From: Diospyros lotus
Lineage: Eukaryota; Streptophyta; Magnoliopsida; Ericales; Ebenaceae
Assembly (NCBI RefSeq): GCF_014633365.1
Contig: NC_068340.1
Span: 38,712,328 to 38,776,327, forward strand
Direction of reading: 5' to 3'
DNA length: 64,000 nt
Position numbers and translations under genes: made by a program. The notes under the pieces are model-generated. The model did no database searches and was not told the origin of the DNA. It saw only the letters and a program-made list of their open reading frames with translations. Position 1 is the stretch's first letter, and each line of letters begins with the position of its first letter. Shown here piece after piece: positions 47,711 through 60,199 of the stretch.

Positions 47711-49019
47711 GCAATTCTAGCCCGCATGAACATGGTATAACGGTAAAATACCAGAAGAATAATAGGAGCATTGGAGGTCAAATTATTGTGACATCTTGGG
47801 AGGTAGAATTATTGCTGGAAAACAGTATTTGCTAGAAGACAGTAATAAAGCTGAAAGTCAAATCGCCCATGTGGAGATAGGGCCAGGCCCTAAAAGTCAA
47901 GTCGCCCCTTCAAAGGTCATGTTCACATGACGTAAAGACAGGGCCGACCCTAAGATTTTAGGGCCCTAAGCTAAATTTTTTATGAGATCCCCTATGATTA
48001 TATTTAAAAATAAAATTAATACGAATACAAAATTTTTATTATATAAAATTCATAATATTTCACTTTAAATTTACTCTTTTAGCATTTTTAGATGAAAAAT
48101 CAACAATTAAACTATTATAATTAATTTATTTCAATATATGTTTTTCAATAGACACAATCGTTAATCCATTAGTATAGATTCACTAATAACAGATGGATCA
48201 CAAATATTGAAATATATATACAAAATTAAGTGATAATTTAAGGGCTAATAAAAAAATCAAAAGATGCACATGATAAATCACATAACGGAATGATGAGAAC
48301 GAAAATGGAATCATTGAAGAGAATGTATAATTATGAAATCAGTTGGATTGAGGACTTGCGTCTGTGCAGATTGATGGCATATGCAATGACAATGGATGGA
48401 TAAAAAATTGAGAATAAGTGAAACTGAAGAAGACGATAGAGTTGCGACCATTACCAGATGCATTGAAATAGTTGTGATATAATCATACAAGGGGGATATT
48501 GAGATTAATTAAAAATACATAGAATAGTTGTGAAGGAATGGATACTACTCCAAACGCATGTGAATGAGATTGATTATTAATAAAGGAATGTGAGAGATTG
48601 TGATTAATTAAAAATTATAGTGATGCTCATGAGATTAATTATTGATAAAAGAAATGTGGGGGATTGAGATGAATTAAAAATTTATAATTGTTTGAAATAG
48701 GCATGGGCCTCCTTACGTCTATTTAATTTTTAAAATTTAAAAATTGAAATGGGTATGGGCTCCCCTGATGACTTAAAATGGGCATGGGCCCTAGGCGGCT
48801 GCCTAGGCAGCCTATGCCCAGGGCGGGCCCTGCGTAAAGGTAGGGTCTACGGAGAGGGTAGTCATTTTCTAAAAGTCTACTATGAGTGTATATAAATTGT
48901 AACCGTATCTTGATTTATTTGGAGGGTCAACTAGAAGGAAAGACCGCTCTCCTTAGGATTAGTTGAGTGAAGCTCGGACACCTGGGTCTTAAAAAAAAAA
49001 AAAAAAAGACGCAATTCTA
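47711..49019 (+). mobile_element. Poly(A)-tailed SINE-like retroposon, split by a hAT-like insertion
   Basis: Target-site duplication GCAATTCTA lies at 47711-47719 and 49011-49019. The body begins GCCCGCATGAACATGGTATAACGG (tRNA-like A box TGGTATAACGG; a weak B box in GAGGTCAAATTA). It ends in a 17-nt A run (48991-49007). Removing the 0.9-kb insert at 47939-48832 leaves about 0.37 kb, a SINE-like size. Confidence 0.65.
47931..48840. mobile_element. hAT-like non-autonomous DNA transposon nested in the SINE
   Basis: The 894-bp element at 47939-48832 is flanked by 8-bp duplications CGTAAAGA and CGTAAAGG (7 of 8). Ends are CAGGGCCGACCCTAAG and, inverted, CAGGGCCCGCCCTGGG. An 8-bp duplication and CAGGG ends are typical of hAT. 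The interior is AT-rich with no transposase frame. Confidence 0.75.
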
Positions 49020-50918
49020 AGTATATTTTAGCACAAAAAATTTGTTAAGATAATAATTAGAAAATAAAAAAGGGTTAATTTTCATGTTATATATATATAT
49101 ATATATTTTACCAAAATGCTATATGAAAATTTAAAAGTGGCATTTGGTATGGTGCTCTCGCATTAATATATTATAGTATGCGTTTAATTTTATCCACAAT
49201 TGTCTCCCAAATAAGTTTGAACCTTGTCTCAGTCTCATTGTGATTGATTAGTCTCTCAAACCAACTATATATTGATCATCTTCTTAGTAAGTTATTATCT
49301 CACCAACTAACTAATTTGATACGAGCTTTTTCTCGAGCGAATTCCTCATTTTACTCCTTAGTCCGCGGGGTATTAGTAGTCGTTTCCAACTATTGTTCCA
49401 CTCTCAATGATAGGTTCTTATGCGCTACTCACTCGCCCGCCATTGAAAATATAATTTTCTGTCCAACTTACGATCAATATAAATATACAATATATGAATA
49501 CATAATTGTCACACTGAATATTAATCTAAGTGTTGATTGTAACATTTTTGTATTCTTCTAAGTTGTGTCAATTTGGTGGACAAAAGCACAAAGGTGGTTG
49601 TACGGCAAAGGTGTGAACAAATATGAAACTGATTGGGCAGAAAAGGAGTTACTGGTTATGCTAACTGCATTTACATAGCTTTTTTGAATGCTGATGATGG
49701 GAAGCTTCGAGCTGGGAAAAAGTTGGGATTCAAATGGCACGTAGGCCCACGCGCTAACTCTAGTTAGTGGGCTGGCCCACCAGGCCCGAATTTAAGCCCC
49801 CTTTTTATTTTTATTTTTCGCTTTTTATAAAGTTCAAATAAAATTATTCTTACAACATCCATAAAATATATAAAGTGAATGCATCCTCATTTGAATTCTT
49901 TTAGCTGCTTTCAAACTTCAACATCCGCCCAGTTGGGTTGCCAATTGATGGTTTATTAATAAGAAAATTAAATTTCATCTGGACGTCCATATATATAGTT
50001 AAATATTGAAAGTTGAATGTCACCTACGACCCAATTAATTGTGTCACATAGGAAGATTATTGATACCTTAAAATGATTATTTGAGATCATAATATTAATC
50101 TAGGAAGCCACCCACCTAGGTTAGGGTGCCATAAGAAAGAAAAAGAAAAAAAAAAAAAAATAAACCAACCACGAGAATCACCCTAACAATCAAATATATC
50201 CATATATATATATGAGAATAAAAGTGTCACATCTGTTAAGGGAATCGCATCAACATGTTATGTTTGATTCCTTGCCTTTCCCCCTTTGCCTTTTCAAGGT
50301 AATTAATCAACCTATAATGTGAACTTGATTATATATAATTGTTTTAAGATAAATTTATTTACTAAAAACATATCCTATCACAATAATCACGGGAGTAAGG
50401 TAGTGGATGCCACAACCCACAAATAATTTTAATTGTGTGCGTTATATATACATGTCTTGATATTTTTAGTTATATAGCGTAACAAGATAGTTCTTATTTA
50501 CAAAATAAAGCTAAACTAAGTTTTTATTTATGGGGCTCGAAAACTCTTAACTATTTCTTATTATTAATAAGAAATGTAATTTTAATGAAGTAAGATTGTT
50601 CAAACCTTACTTTTCATGAATACAAAACTCTATTCACTAGATTTTTAATGTGTTAAATAATTATTCTTTTCGAGTATGAAAAGCCTACTCTAAAGAGCAA
50701 ATAGTGATTTGTTTTTTACAAATATTGTTATCTGACTTAATAGTGATCGATCTTTCAACAAGAAAAGGTAATAATAGAGCGAATCCACCACAAAGTACTC
50801 CACCATGAATTGTCAAAACATGCTCCGTTAATCGTAAATCTTCAACCCATAAGTTAAGAACAAAAAATATGAATACATGCCCTGCACTAAATATTATGTA
50901 ATTTGAACATTGCATTAA
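49020..50918. other. AT-rich intergenic region, no gene seen
   Basis: Short frames only (up to 105 codons at 49244-49561) with no family features. (AT)n tracts lie at 49088-49104 and 50202-50212. Confidence 0.5.
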
Positions 50919-52378
50919 CACTATAAGAAAATTTAAATTTAGTGACGGATTTTGTGACGGGAACATACCGGTCACAAATTAGTGACAGATTTAGTGACAG
51001 GCATCCGTCACTAAAAAATTTAAGGTTATTTTTATATAAAATTTAAGATTTAGTGACGGGGCAGTCAGTCCCGTCACAAATTTAGTGACGGGCTGTCAGC
51101 CCCCGTCACAGATTTAGTGACAGGGGTTGATTGCCTCATCACTAAACTCGTTGTTTAGTGATGGGGCTGTTAGCCCCGTCACAGATTTAGTGACTGTCTG
51201 TCAATCCCGTCACTAAACTTGATGTTTAGTGACAGACTGTCAGTCCCGTCATTAAATTTGCTATTTAGTGACGAGGATGTCAGTCCCGTCATTAAATTTG
51301 CTATTTAGTGACGAGGATGTCAGTCCCGTCATAGATTTAGTGACGGGCTGTCAGCCCCGTCACTAAACAACAACTTTAAAATCCTGTATTCCCTCTTTTC
51401 TTCCTGCGTTGTTTTCTTCTTCCCCAATTTCCTCTACAATTTCTCTCTTCTCCCCACCTCTCTCTGCGATTTCTCTCTTCTCCCACATTTCCTTCCGCAC
51501 TGTTTTCTTTTTCCCCATCTCCCTCTGCGATTTCTCTCTTCTCCCCCATCTCTCTTCGCGCTATTTTCTTCGTCTACTGCTGCCTTTCGCCGGTGTTGCC
51601 TATGTGCCATTACTATCGTTTTTTCAATTTTTTAGAGATAATTTAATTAAAGGTTAGTTTTATTATTCAATTAATAGTTATTTTATGTTAGTTTAATTTT
51701 AATTATTTTGTATTGTTAGTTTAGTTTAGTTTAATTGTTTAAAGTTAGTTATTTTTTGTTAGTTTAATTTTAGTTATTTTGTGTTGTTAGTTTTGTTTAG
51801 TTTAATTGTTTAAAGTTTGTTATTTTGTGTTAGTTTAATTTTAGTTATTTTGTATAGTTTAGTTTAATTGTTTATATTATTTGTTATATTTAGAAATTAA
51901 AATGTAAATTTTTTTGATTGTTATTTAGTAGACATAGTATAAATGTATCTTATTTTGTTATGTAATTATATTAATAAATATTATTTTTTATTTAAAATAC
52001 TAAAAGTTTTCAATTTTAAATTTTTAATATTTTCTTTTTAATGTAAATTTTTAATTATTTCTATAATTAATTTTAATTATTTATTTATTATATATAATTT
52101 AAATTTTTAAAATGGTTTCTTGTTATTTATTAAATTTTTATTTTTCATTTAAAAATTAATTTTAAATTCTTATTTTTTTAATTTTTTAAAAGAATCTATG
52201 ACTGGGAATTCCTATCACAGATCATTGACAGGTATCTTCCCGTCACTGATCTGTGATGGGATCTAAAAATCAATCACTAAAATTTAGTGATGTCCACTTT
52301 AGTGACAGATTTCCTTACCCGTCACTAAAAACTGATTTTCAAAATCCGTCACTAAAATTGATTTTTTTTATAGTGTAA
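50916..52378. mobile_element. Non-autonomous CACTA-type transposon with dense subterminal repeats
   Basis: The 1457-bp element at 50919-52375 begins CACTATAAGAAAA and ends TTTTTTTTATAGTG, flanked by the 3-bp duplication TAA on both sides. CACTA ends with a 3-bp duplication define the family. From 50940 to 51370 and again 52230-52370 the motif TTTAGTGAC(G/A)G and its complement recur many times in both orientations, including a tandem pair of about 60 bp (51250-51340). The centre has a CT-rich block (51400-51600), then GTTAGTTTAATTTTAG-type tandem repeats (51650-51860). There is no transposase frame. Confidence 0.9.
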
Positions 52379-54780
52379 GTATTTAAAAGATTGTGTATGA
52401 CTTAATTATCTTGTCATTGACTCTCACATAAAATAATCTTTTATTATGGTAATAACATGTGAAGGTATTTTTTGTGTAAAAATTTTGTAAGAATTAATGC
52501 CTTCTGTCACATAAAAATGGGGCAGCATTACACGTGTACAAAAATAATGTCTCCCTTTGAGACCTAGAAGTGCCCATATTTATCACATAGCCTTTCAATT
52601 TCTTGTTATTAAATAATTATTATCAATTAAATTAAAAAAATAATTATCTAAAGTCTGATTTTTATTGGCCATGAGATTTTGGGACAACCCTTTGTTGCAT
52701 GACATATCGCACTAGAGTTTTAAGTGTTCTAATTGGATGTGCTCTTTGTTAGAATAATCTACACCACTATTTATGTAGCATTTGCCTTTTAAGGGTACAA
52801 TGACTTTTTATGGTCATTTATATCCCTTATTTAGAATAGCTAATTTTCACTCGTGGACTTCCATTTATGTTATTTGTTCCTTAGTCACTAGTACTAGTGA
52901 ATGGAAGAGTTTGGATTGTTTTTGTTAGGAAAATTTTGCCCACCTTTTAAACACTTAGTCAAATATATTTTATTTTGACATGATTGAATCCCTTCATATA
53001 TTGTGTTATTGGAGGATTGTTGTATGCATAATGATAGTTGTTTTGGAGAGCATAAATAGGTGTTTCATTTGGATTTGTCTCTCCTTATTTATAATATATA
53101 TTTTGTTTTAATGACTACATACTATATGTATATATTACATGATTTTTATAATTAAATTTTATGGTATGAATTGAAATAGTCTTATTTTGTAAAACGGTAG
53201 GCTAGCTCTTTTTGATATTTTACTAAGAATAAAAATGATAAAATTAACAAAAAAACTCACTATGAAATGCCCATAATTACAAAAACTTATAATACTGACT
53301 TATATAAGGCATTATAATCGCAACAATCATATTTACACTCATATATACATATACGTATATATATTATAATATATATAACAAACATTTATTATACTTAATT
53401 ATAAGTTGACACGAGCATTAAATACAAGAACCCATCTAAGCTTAGCAAATGAGTCGAGTCGAGTCAATTTACGAATTACCTAGCTTAATATTTCTGATTT
53501 ATTATACTTAATTGTGCGAATTGATGACATGAGCATTAAATACAGAAATACGAGCCTAGAAACTAGTTCGTTAAATTGAACCTAAACTTTACAAAACTCG
53601 ACTCAATCTGATTTAATTATAACCCTAAATTCAATTCTTAAAGAGTAAAAGAATAGGATGAAATACATTAACCAATACAATTTATATAAAAGAATTAGGG
53701 CCAAAAGAGGATACACCAAGCATTAGACAAGGCTTAATTAAAAGCCCACGAGAGCAGAAGAATGAGATCAGCACCTAACACCCATTAAAGGACTAGTACA
53801 ATATAGTTGCCCTAGAAAGAAGGGCATGTCCCGAGCACCAAGCAATGGCCAAAGGAACACATGCATAATGCATTAGAATATCATTGGAAACCAAGAACAC
53901 TAAGGAACACACGCATTGAGATGATGCCAGGCTATATATATAAGCACAAACTGTGACCTACACATCTTAATTAAACTATCAGAAGACGATACCATAATTT
54001 ATTGAGTTTGAGAAATTTAATGACATGATAGTTTTTTATTGTTTTATATAATTAAATGTTATTTTTTCTTGATAATAAATGTTAAATTTTAAATAATGTT
54101 AGAAGTTTCTATTGATGAGAGTCTTAGCATCTATCATCACCTCAGTATAAGTTGAGCTCAAGCTTGTCTTGAACTGATTTTTCTTTCAAGAAAGGAGGGA
54201 GGGGTTTGGTCTTCTGATAGATCTTCTAATACTCAAATCAATCATTATACTTGAGAATAATGCATTAGTAATGCAATAATTGCATAATAAATGTAATGTT
54301 TAGATATTAAAATATTGTGTTTTTTATATGAACAGACTAGAGGGTCAATATAAAGTAAAGAAGAATAGATAAAACTATATAAACGATCGAATTTGATTCT
54401 CTAAATGGGTCGGTTGAGTCAATTATGAGTGTAGACTTAACCCTAAGCTTGACTTGAAATTTGTTTAGGTTGTCTTAGGCTAGGCAATATATTGAGACCC
54501 AGCCCTTGACCCAGCCCTTGAGGCCATTTTAACTTTTGGGTCTCAATCTTAACTTTGGCCTAATGTGAGCTTTTTCCTAAGAACTTAAGGGTCATCATCA
54601 ACTATTAAATGTTAAAATTTATAAAAGATACTAAAAATTTACTAAACTCAAATTGGGTTGAGGAGCCCTTGAACATTTTTCCTAAAACATAAGACTAAAT
54701 TCTTCATTTATTTCTATTATTTTATTCCTTCTTCCTTAATTTAAGACAAACAAAAAAATAAAATATTAAATGAACATTAT
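52379..54780. other. Intergenic region, no gene seen
   Basis: AT-rich. Two related segments about 115 bp apart share TTATTATACTTAATT and ACGAGCATTAAATAC / ATGAGCATTAAATAC (53384 and 53499). No protein-coding frame is supported. Confidence 0.5.
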
Positions 54781-55264
54781 ATATATATATAAGTGTTTCA
54801 TTTATTTTCAATTCATCTCATTGCACTTCCTCTCCCTAACTGAAAGAGTCCCCTTTTACTCACAAAGATGAAAATCGACGATGGAAAACAATGTATCACA
54901 TAACAATTAATTAGGAGCATACATACACATACCTACAAAACTCTACTCAAACCACCAAGCAAGTATACCAATACAACAAAGGCATTAATCAATAGAATAA
55001 TGTTATAACAGTAAAGGACCAAACTACCCTCCCCCCGCCCCCCCCCCTCTCTCTCTGTGGCACACACGGAGAGGGAGAGACACCAAACAAACATATATAG
55101 CCTCCCTCTCTCTCCCTCTCAGCTGTCTTTCACTGATCTTTCTAGCTTTTAGACCAAAGTGGGTGGTTTTCCCTTCATTTCCTCTCTTCCAAACACTCAT
55201 CATAGCTTCTTTACAAGGCTTCCTTTTTCTCTTCTCTCTCCTCTCTCTCCTTGAGGCTTGATCC
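54781..55264 (+). promoter_or_regulatory. Promoter and leader of the Dof gene
   Basis: A TATATAG box at 55094-55100, with CT-rich sequence after it, would place the start about 140 nt before the ATG at 55265. An alternative (TA)n box is at 54779-54792. A C-rich run (55031-55046) and CT/GA-rich tracts fill the region. Confidence 0.5.
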
Positions 55265-56562
55265 ATGGACACTGCTCAGTGGCCACAGGTAAAAGAGAAA
55301 AACATGCTGAATTTTCTCCCCTCATAATCATGATCACTAATTTTCTGCTCTTTTTCTGGGTTGAGGTTTCAAGGCTAGCTAGCTAAATATTAATTTAGAT
55401 ATATATATATATGTATGTGTATATAGTTGGCTTTTAGGTTTTAGTTTTTTTTCTTTTTCTTTTTGAAAACTTAATTTGTATATATATATATGTGATGGAT
55501 AGTTAATTTTAAAGGCAACTTTTTTGGAGCAAGTGATCTCTGAATCTATGTATTGTTGCTGTCGTCGTTGCAAAAATCTTCCAGTTTGTGCTTAATGGAA
55601 AAGTTGAAAATTGTACTGCACTCTCTCTCCTTTTCTTTCTTTTTCGCATCACACACATGATCAACAAGAAAAGGCAATTGTATATGGTTTGTTTTTATTT
55701 GCTCTTTGTCAATTCCAATCCTCAAAACTCAAAAGCGCTTAAAGCACCTCTAGCCATGGCCTTGTTTTGCTTTGTCTTGTTCATATTCTCCATTTGTTGA
55801 TTTCTTCTTGCCATGGCCTTTCACTACTTTTCCTTTTCCCCTTTTTCTTTTCAGGGAATTGGAGTGGTGAAACCCACCACCATGGAAAGCTCAAATAATC
55901 AAAGCAGAAGGCCAAGGCCACAGAAAGAGCAAGCCTTGAACTGTCCAAGATGCAATTCAACCAACACCAAGTTCTGTTACTACAACAACTACAGCCTCAC
56001 TCAGCCAAGATACTTCTGCAAAACCTGTAGAAGATACTGGACTGAAGGAGGATCTCTGAGGAACGTTCCAGTTGGGGGCGGATCCAGGAAGAACAAGAGA
56101 TCCGCGCCATCTTCCCCGCCAATTTCTTCCAAGAAGCTCAATGATCTAGGGTTTTCTCAGCCCGCAGGTTCTGAAAATCCTAAATCCAACCAAGCCCAAG
56201 ACCTAAACCTAGCTTACCCACCAAGCGCTATTGCTTCTTCTCCTTCTGCATCTCATCTACCAGCTGGGTTGTCTACTTTCATGCCTAGTAATCATCCTGT
56301 TTATTCATCATCTGGGTTAGGGTTTCCTCTGCAAGAGTTCAAGCCAAGCCTGAATTTTTCCTTGGATGGGTTTGAAGCAGCCGCCAGTGGCTATGGTGGT
56401 GTTCAAGAGGGTGGCGCCGCTGCAAGGCTATTTTTCCCTTTTGAGGACTTGAAGCTGCAGGCTCCAAGCAATAATGGGCAGTTTGATGAACAGATTAATA
56501 GAGGGCAAGGAGAGCCCAATAATGGGTACTGGACTGGAATGCTGGGTGGAGGATCATGGTAA
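55265..56562 (+). CDS. Dof-type zinc-finger transcription factor, two exons
   Basis: Plant-specific nuclear transcription factor; Dof domains bind AAAG cores. Exon 1 is 55265-55288 (MDTAQWPQ). The intron is 566 nt (GTAAAA donor; CTTTTCTTTTCAG acceptor). Exon 2 is 55855-56562; total 243 aa. The Dof finger is C-X2-C-X21-C-X2-C with Cys38, Cys41, Cys63 and Cys66, followed by [20 protein letters not shown] and the basic KNKR. The remainder is Ser/Pro/Asn-rich with no further domain, ending GMLGGGSW. The short first exon MDTAQWPQ is shared, as I recall, with the DAG1/Dof4.6-like group. The frame is also open upstream from 55813, but splicing onto exon 1 explains the acceptor. The exact orthologue was not decided. 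Confidence 0.94.
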
Positions 56563-57568
56563 TAATGATTTAAGTTTCAGAAAGTATTGGACAGAAGCAA
56601 GAAGGAGAAGTTGGTGTTGATGATTTGATCTTTGTTTCAGTTGATCAGTTTGACGAGAACTAACAGATCATGAAGTAATTAGTCTCTTTCTTAATTACAC
56701 TTCTCTCTATTTAGTTATCTTTCTCTCCTACTTAATTAGATATTAATTCTTTATATAATTTCCCTAGCTACTTTAATTTCTCTACTGCTGCTTTAACTGG
56801 TTAACTTTCTCTTCTAGTTGATCAGTATATATAAATGTTTGACGCTTATTTGAGTTGATTAATCACTGCATCTCTAAATGTATATATAATCATGAAGATT
56901 AATCTTAATTTCCTAGAGACCAAGAAATATTGGCCTAGAAATTACAAACCCTCCTAGCAATGGTTCTCTATATATGATTTGGAAGGATTAATTGGCTCTA
57001 TTTTGTGTGTGAGTTTGACTTTTATTTGGATTGAATTACACATAATTTTTTTGTTTTTTATTTAATATACGTTATTTCTGAATTATTACACATATTTAAT
57101 GAATTTATCCTTTTACTATCATTGACAGCAAATTAAAATGACTTGACTGTATTTGAGCTGCATTTTCCATTTCTCTAATTAGTCTTCTTTGTATGGAAAA
57201 TAATAATATTCATATGTAACAGTAGTTTTTAGGATATAACATTTGTGACACTGATTTATTTGAGAAACTATTTTATTTTGTGAGTATGTCTATGACTATC
57301 AATGAATATTTAAGTTATTAATTATATCCCATTTCTATAGCACTATTAAATATGTTTATTTTTTTCAATGTCTTTTGACTCAAAGGGGAATTGAAATGAT
57401 GGCTTTCCAATCTTTCCATCAAGCTCCTTTTTTTTCTGCTTTCTTCTTTCTTTATGTTTGGCCACAGGTCGGCATTGTCAGTGGTCATCAATGATCCATA
57501 TTGTTTTTGAAACCTTGTAACCATTAAAGGACCTTGAAGCTATAGCTAATTAAGTGTGGGATCAATCT

Positions 57569-57601
<33 letters not shown>

Positions 57602-58601
57602 AAAAGCAGACACATGCGCAGCTAGCTAGCTAGCTATATGACACATCATTTTACATCCATCTCCACATGTAGACCACTTCTATATATATACATATATATA
57701 ATTAAGAGATTTTAATCCTAGAATTCCATGTTCAGATTATAATTAATAAAGAATTTAATTAAAAGATGGCATCTGCTTTATAATAAATTAACCCAGTTGA
57801 GGATTAATGAACTCAATGATCATAGTCAAAACCACTAGCTACTTCATTTGTTTGAGCCAATGGATCAAAAAAATTATGGTTAATTAATTTCTCTTTGTAA
57901 TTAAATATCTCATTTTTTTTTAAAGAGAGCTGCATTTTATAATTAAATACTATATATATATATGCATGTATTCATAAAATAAATTTCATTTTAATTTATG
58001 ACAAAATAATAAGGCAATAACATTCTCATAATTTATATCTTGTTGGTAAGCTCTTGGAAGCTAATTTTGCACAAGGGCTATCATTTCTTGGACTTTCGTG
58101 TCAAAACCCTTGCTTATAATTTATTTGAAAGAAACCTCAGCCTGATTCATATATATATATATATATAACCCTAGCTTGTCTAGCACTCCATGATCTAAAA
58201 GATTTGGGTGGACCAGACAAACATTCCCCTCGGCAACTGTGCTCAACAATTCTATCTACTCCACTGAGCAAAAACCTCTAGTTTATTGTCCTTAGTGTTA
58301 CGGTGTCAACCACTAGAGAGTTTTATTTATATAATCTAATAATCTTTATACATACAGTGGATGGATGGATTGATGGATGGATAGTTGTGCACCACTCCCT
58401 TTCTTGCCAAACTTTGGACCCCTCTTTGTTCCTCTCTTTGATCTTTCTCCCTTATTTTTGCCCATCTTACTCAGTTTTCTCAGCAACCAAACAATAATAA
58501 TTAATATGCAAGTCTATATATATATATATATATCGGATACATCCAATTGATCTCCAATTCTTTTTACAGATTAATTTAAACTTATGTTTGCCTTTTGAAT
58601 A
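56563..58601. other. 3' flank of the Dof gene and AT-rich spacer
   Basis: No gene is supported. It holds a (GAAA)n tract at 57571-57605, an (AGCT)n tract at about 57619-57635, several (TA)n tracts (57951-57962, 58151-58166) and a GGAT/GATG run at 58360-58382. The single 68-codon frame at 57524-57318 has no recognisable features. Confidence 0.55.
57571..57605 (+). repeat. (GAAA)n microsatellite
   Basis: Eight or nine GAAA units downstream of the Dof gene. Confidence 0.92.
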
Positions 58602-58794
58602 GTGAGATTTTGTTCACCCATTTAACCAGAATTAAAATAATTTCTATCAAAAAAAACTAACGATCTCTCTTTTTCTCTTTCCTTCTTCTTTTTTAACAAC
58701 TCTCGCTCTCTTCTCTCTCTCCCTTATTTTCTCTTCTTCTCCAGCAAGCCTTATGTTATCTCCTCTCGCGCACCAACTACCATTGCATCTTTGC

Positions 58795-59021
58795 TATAAT
58801 ACCCCAAGAGCCTAGAGAAATTAGTATATATCGAGAATAGTGTAAGGAAGGAAACAACACCAGCTGGATACCTTTTGGGCTGAATATTGGCAAAAAACTC
58901 CCAAATTAAGAGTGCTTGACCTGGGATAATCCATGGATGGATAACCTCCCTGGGAAGTTCGTGTAGGCCCATCAGGGTAAGTTGTTCCGGTTCTTCCTAT
59001 CGCTCGATGTGGGATGTTACA
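58795..59021 (+). repeat. 5' LTR of the Cassandra element
   Basis: 227 bp. The 5S-like core at about 58893-58963 is more degraded than in the other LTR (for example GATGGATAACCTCCCTGGGA). Confidence 0.9.
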
Positions 59022-59212
59022 GGTGGTATCAGAGCCGACCCCCGAGCCTCTGAGCACGGTGGTGGGGCAAACCTCAGTGAGAAGGCTGAGTCCCTAGGGG
59101 GGGTGCGTGTAGGCACCTTAGGCAAATCCCACATCGGCCATGCATCGATGGGAGATCTGGGACCGGTTGTAAGGTCGCATGACGAGGACGTCATGTGCTT
59201 AAGGGGGGAGAA

Positions 59213-59438
59213 TGTAATACCCCGAGAGCCCAGAGAAGTTAGTATATATCGAGGATAGTGTAAGAAAGGAAACAACACCAGCTAGATACCTTTTGGGCTG
59301 AATGTTGACAAAGAACTCCTAAGTTAAGCGTGTTTGACCTGGGGTAATCCAGGGATGGGTGACCTCCCTGGGAAGTTCGTGTAAGCCCATCAGAGTAAGT
59401 TGTTCTGGTCTTTCCTATCGCTCGAACGGGATGTTACA
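59213..59438 (+). repeat. 3' LTR of the Cassandra element
   Basis: 226 bp. The 5S-like core is at about 59311-59382, with AAGTTAAGCGTG (5S A-box region) and GGGATGGGTGACCTCCCTGG (5S C-box region), close to plant 5S rRNA. Confidence 0.9.
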
Positions 59439-59733
59439 TTTGCCACCCCTTGCCTTGCCTCACTCGCTTTGCCGCTGCATCCTTCCTCTCATTTTCTTTT
59501 TTCTTCTCCAACAACTCTCTTGCCGTCGTCGTCGCCTCTTATGCGAGGATGTAGCTATGAAGAGAGGCGAAATAGTGATGGAGATGGAGGATGCGACGAC
59601 AGGAGGAAAACGACAAGTGTAAGAGAATGAGAAAGAGAGAAACTAGGTAAAGACCCCCATTTCCAGAAATATACCTTTTTACCCCAAACTATCGGATAAA
59701 GTTATCTTGTTGAAAGGGTGAACAAAATCGCAC

Positions 59734-60168
59734 CCATCTTTTGGATGAGATTTTGCAGGTTAAAATTATGAAGTAAATACATGTCATTTCAGTAATATCA
59801 AACTTATATTCTGTCAATCACAACCTAACAAAAAAATTCTCAATCCTATCACATTTGAAGGGTAATTAGTTCAAATTATTCATAAACATTGACTGATATA
59901 AGTCATATCACTTTAATTTGTCAATTTAGATTAGACAAATCAAGACCCTCACGAGTCACGAGCTATAATTGGCCAACATATCTAAGAAAAATAATTTCAA
60001 ATTGAAAATCAAGAGTAGAATAAGATGAGACTTCTTCGTTCATGAGCCCGTGATATTTTATCTTAAGTAAAATCAAATATCACTGTCTTCATTTCAATTG
60101 CATGATTAATTAATCAGAAGATTTTGGATATTGTAGTTGTGTTCCTAAGTATTCAACTAACCATTCAA

Positions 60169-60199
<31 letters not shown>

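Larger units (their letters stand above)
58790..59443 (+). mobile_element. Cassandra-type TRIM retrotransposon (LTRs carrying 5S rRNA-like sequence)
   Basis: The 644-bp element at 58795-59438 has a perfect TTTGC duplication on each side (58790-58794, 59439-59443). The LTRs are 58795-59021 and 59213-59438 (TGTAATACCCC to GGGATGTTACA; the left copy starts TA). The primer site TGGTATCAGAGCC is at 59024-59036 and a polypurine tract TTAAGGGGGGAGAA at 59199-59212. The internal region is only about 190 bp with no coding frame. Each LTR contains a 5S-rRNA-like segment, which defines Cassandra. By eye the LTRs differ at about 25 positions, so the insertion is not recent. Confidence 0.93.
58602..59733. 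mobile_element. Inverted-repeat DNA element interrupted by a Cassandra retrotransposon
   Basis: The left end GTGAGATTTTGTTCACCCAT and the complement of the right end GTGCGATTTTGTTCACCCTT match over about 29 bp with few mismatches. Without the 644-bp insert and one TTTGC copy the element is about 0.48 kb, with a CT-rich interior. A similar structure lies at 46628-46970. The target-site duplication is unresolved, so the superfamily is not assigned. Confidence 0.55.

Noticed and set aside
50940..51370. Regular short repeats that could suggest a CRISPR-like array
   Set aside because: The copies alternate in orientation, spacing is irregular, and they lie within CACTA ends; this is a plant genome.
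51409..51657. 82-codon ORF inside the CACTA element
   Set aside because: It is a translation of a CT-rich low-complexity block (Ser/Phe/Pro only), not a transposase.
57571..57605. Tandem array as a possible functional satellite
   Set aside because: It is a plain (GAAA)n microsatellite with no further structure.
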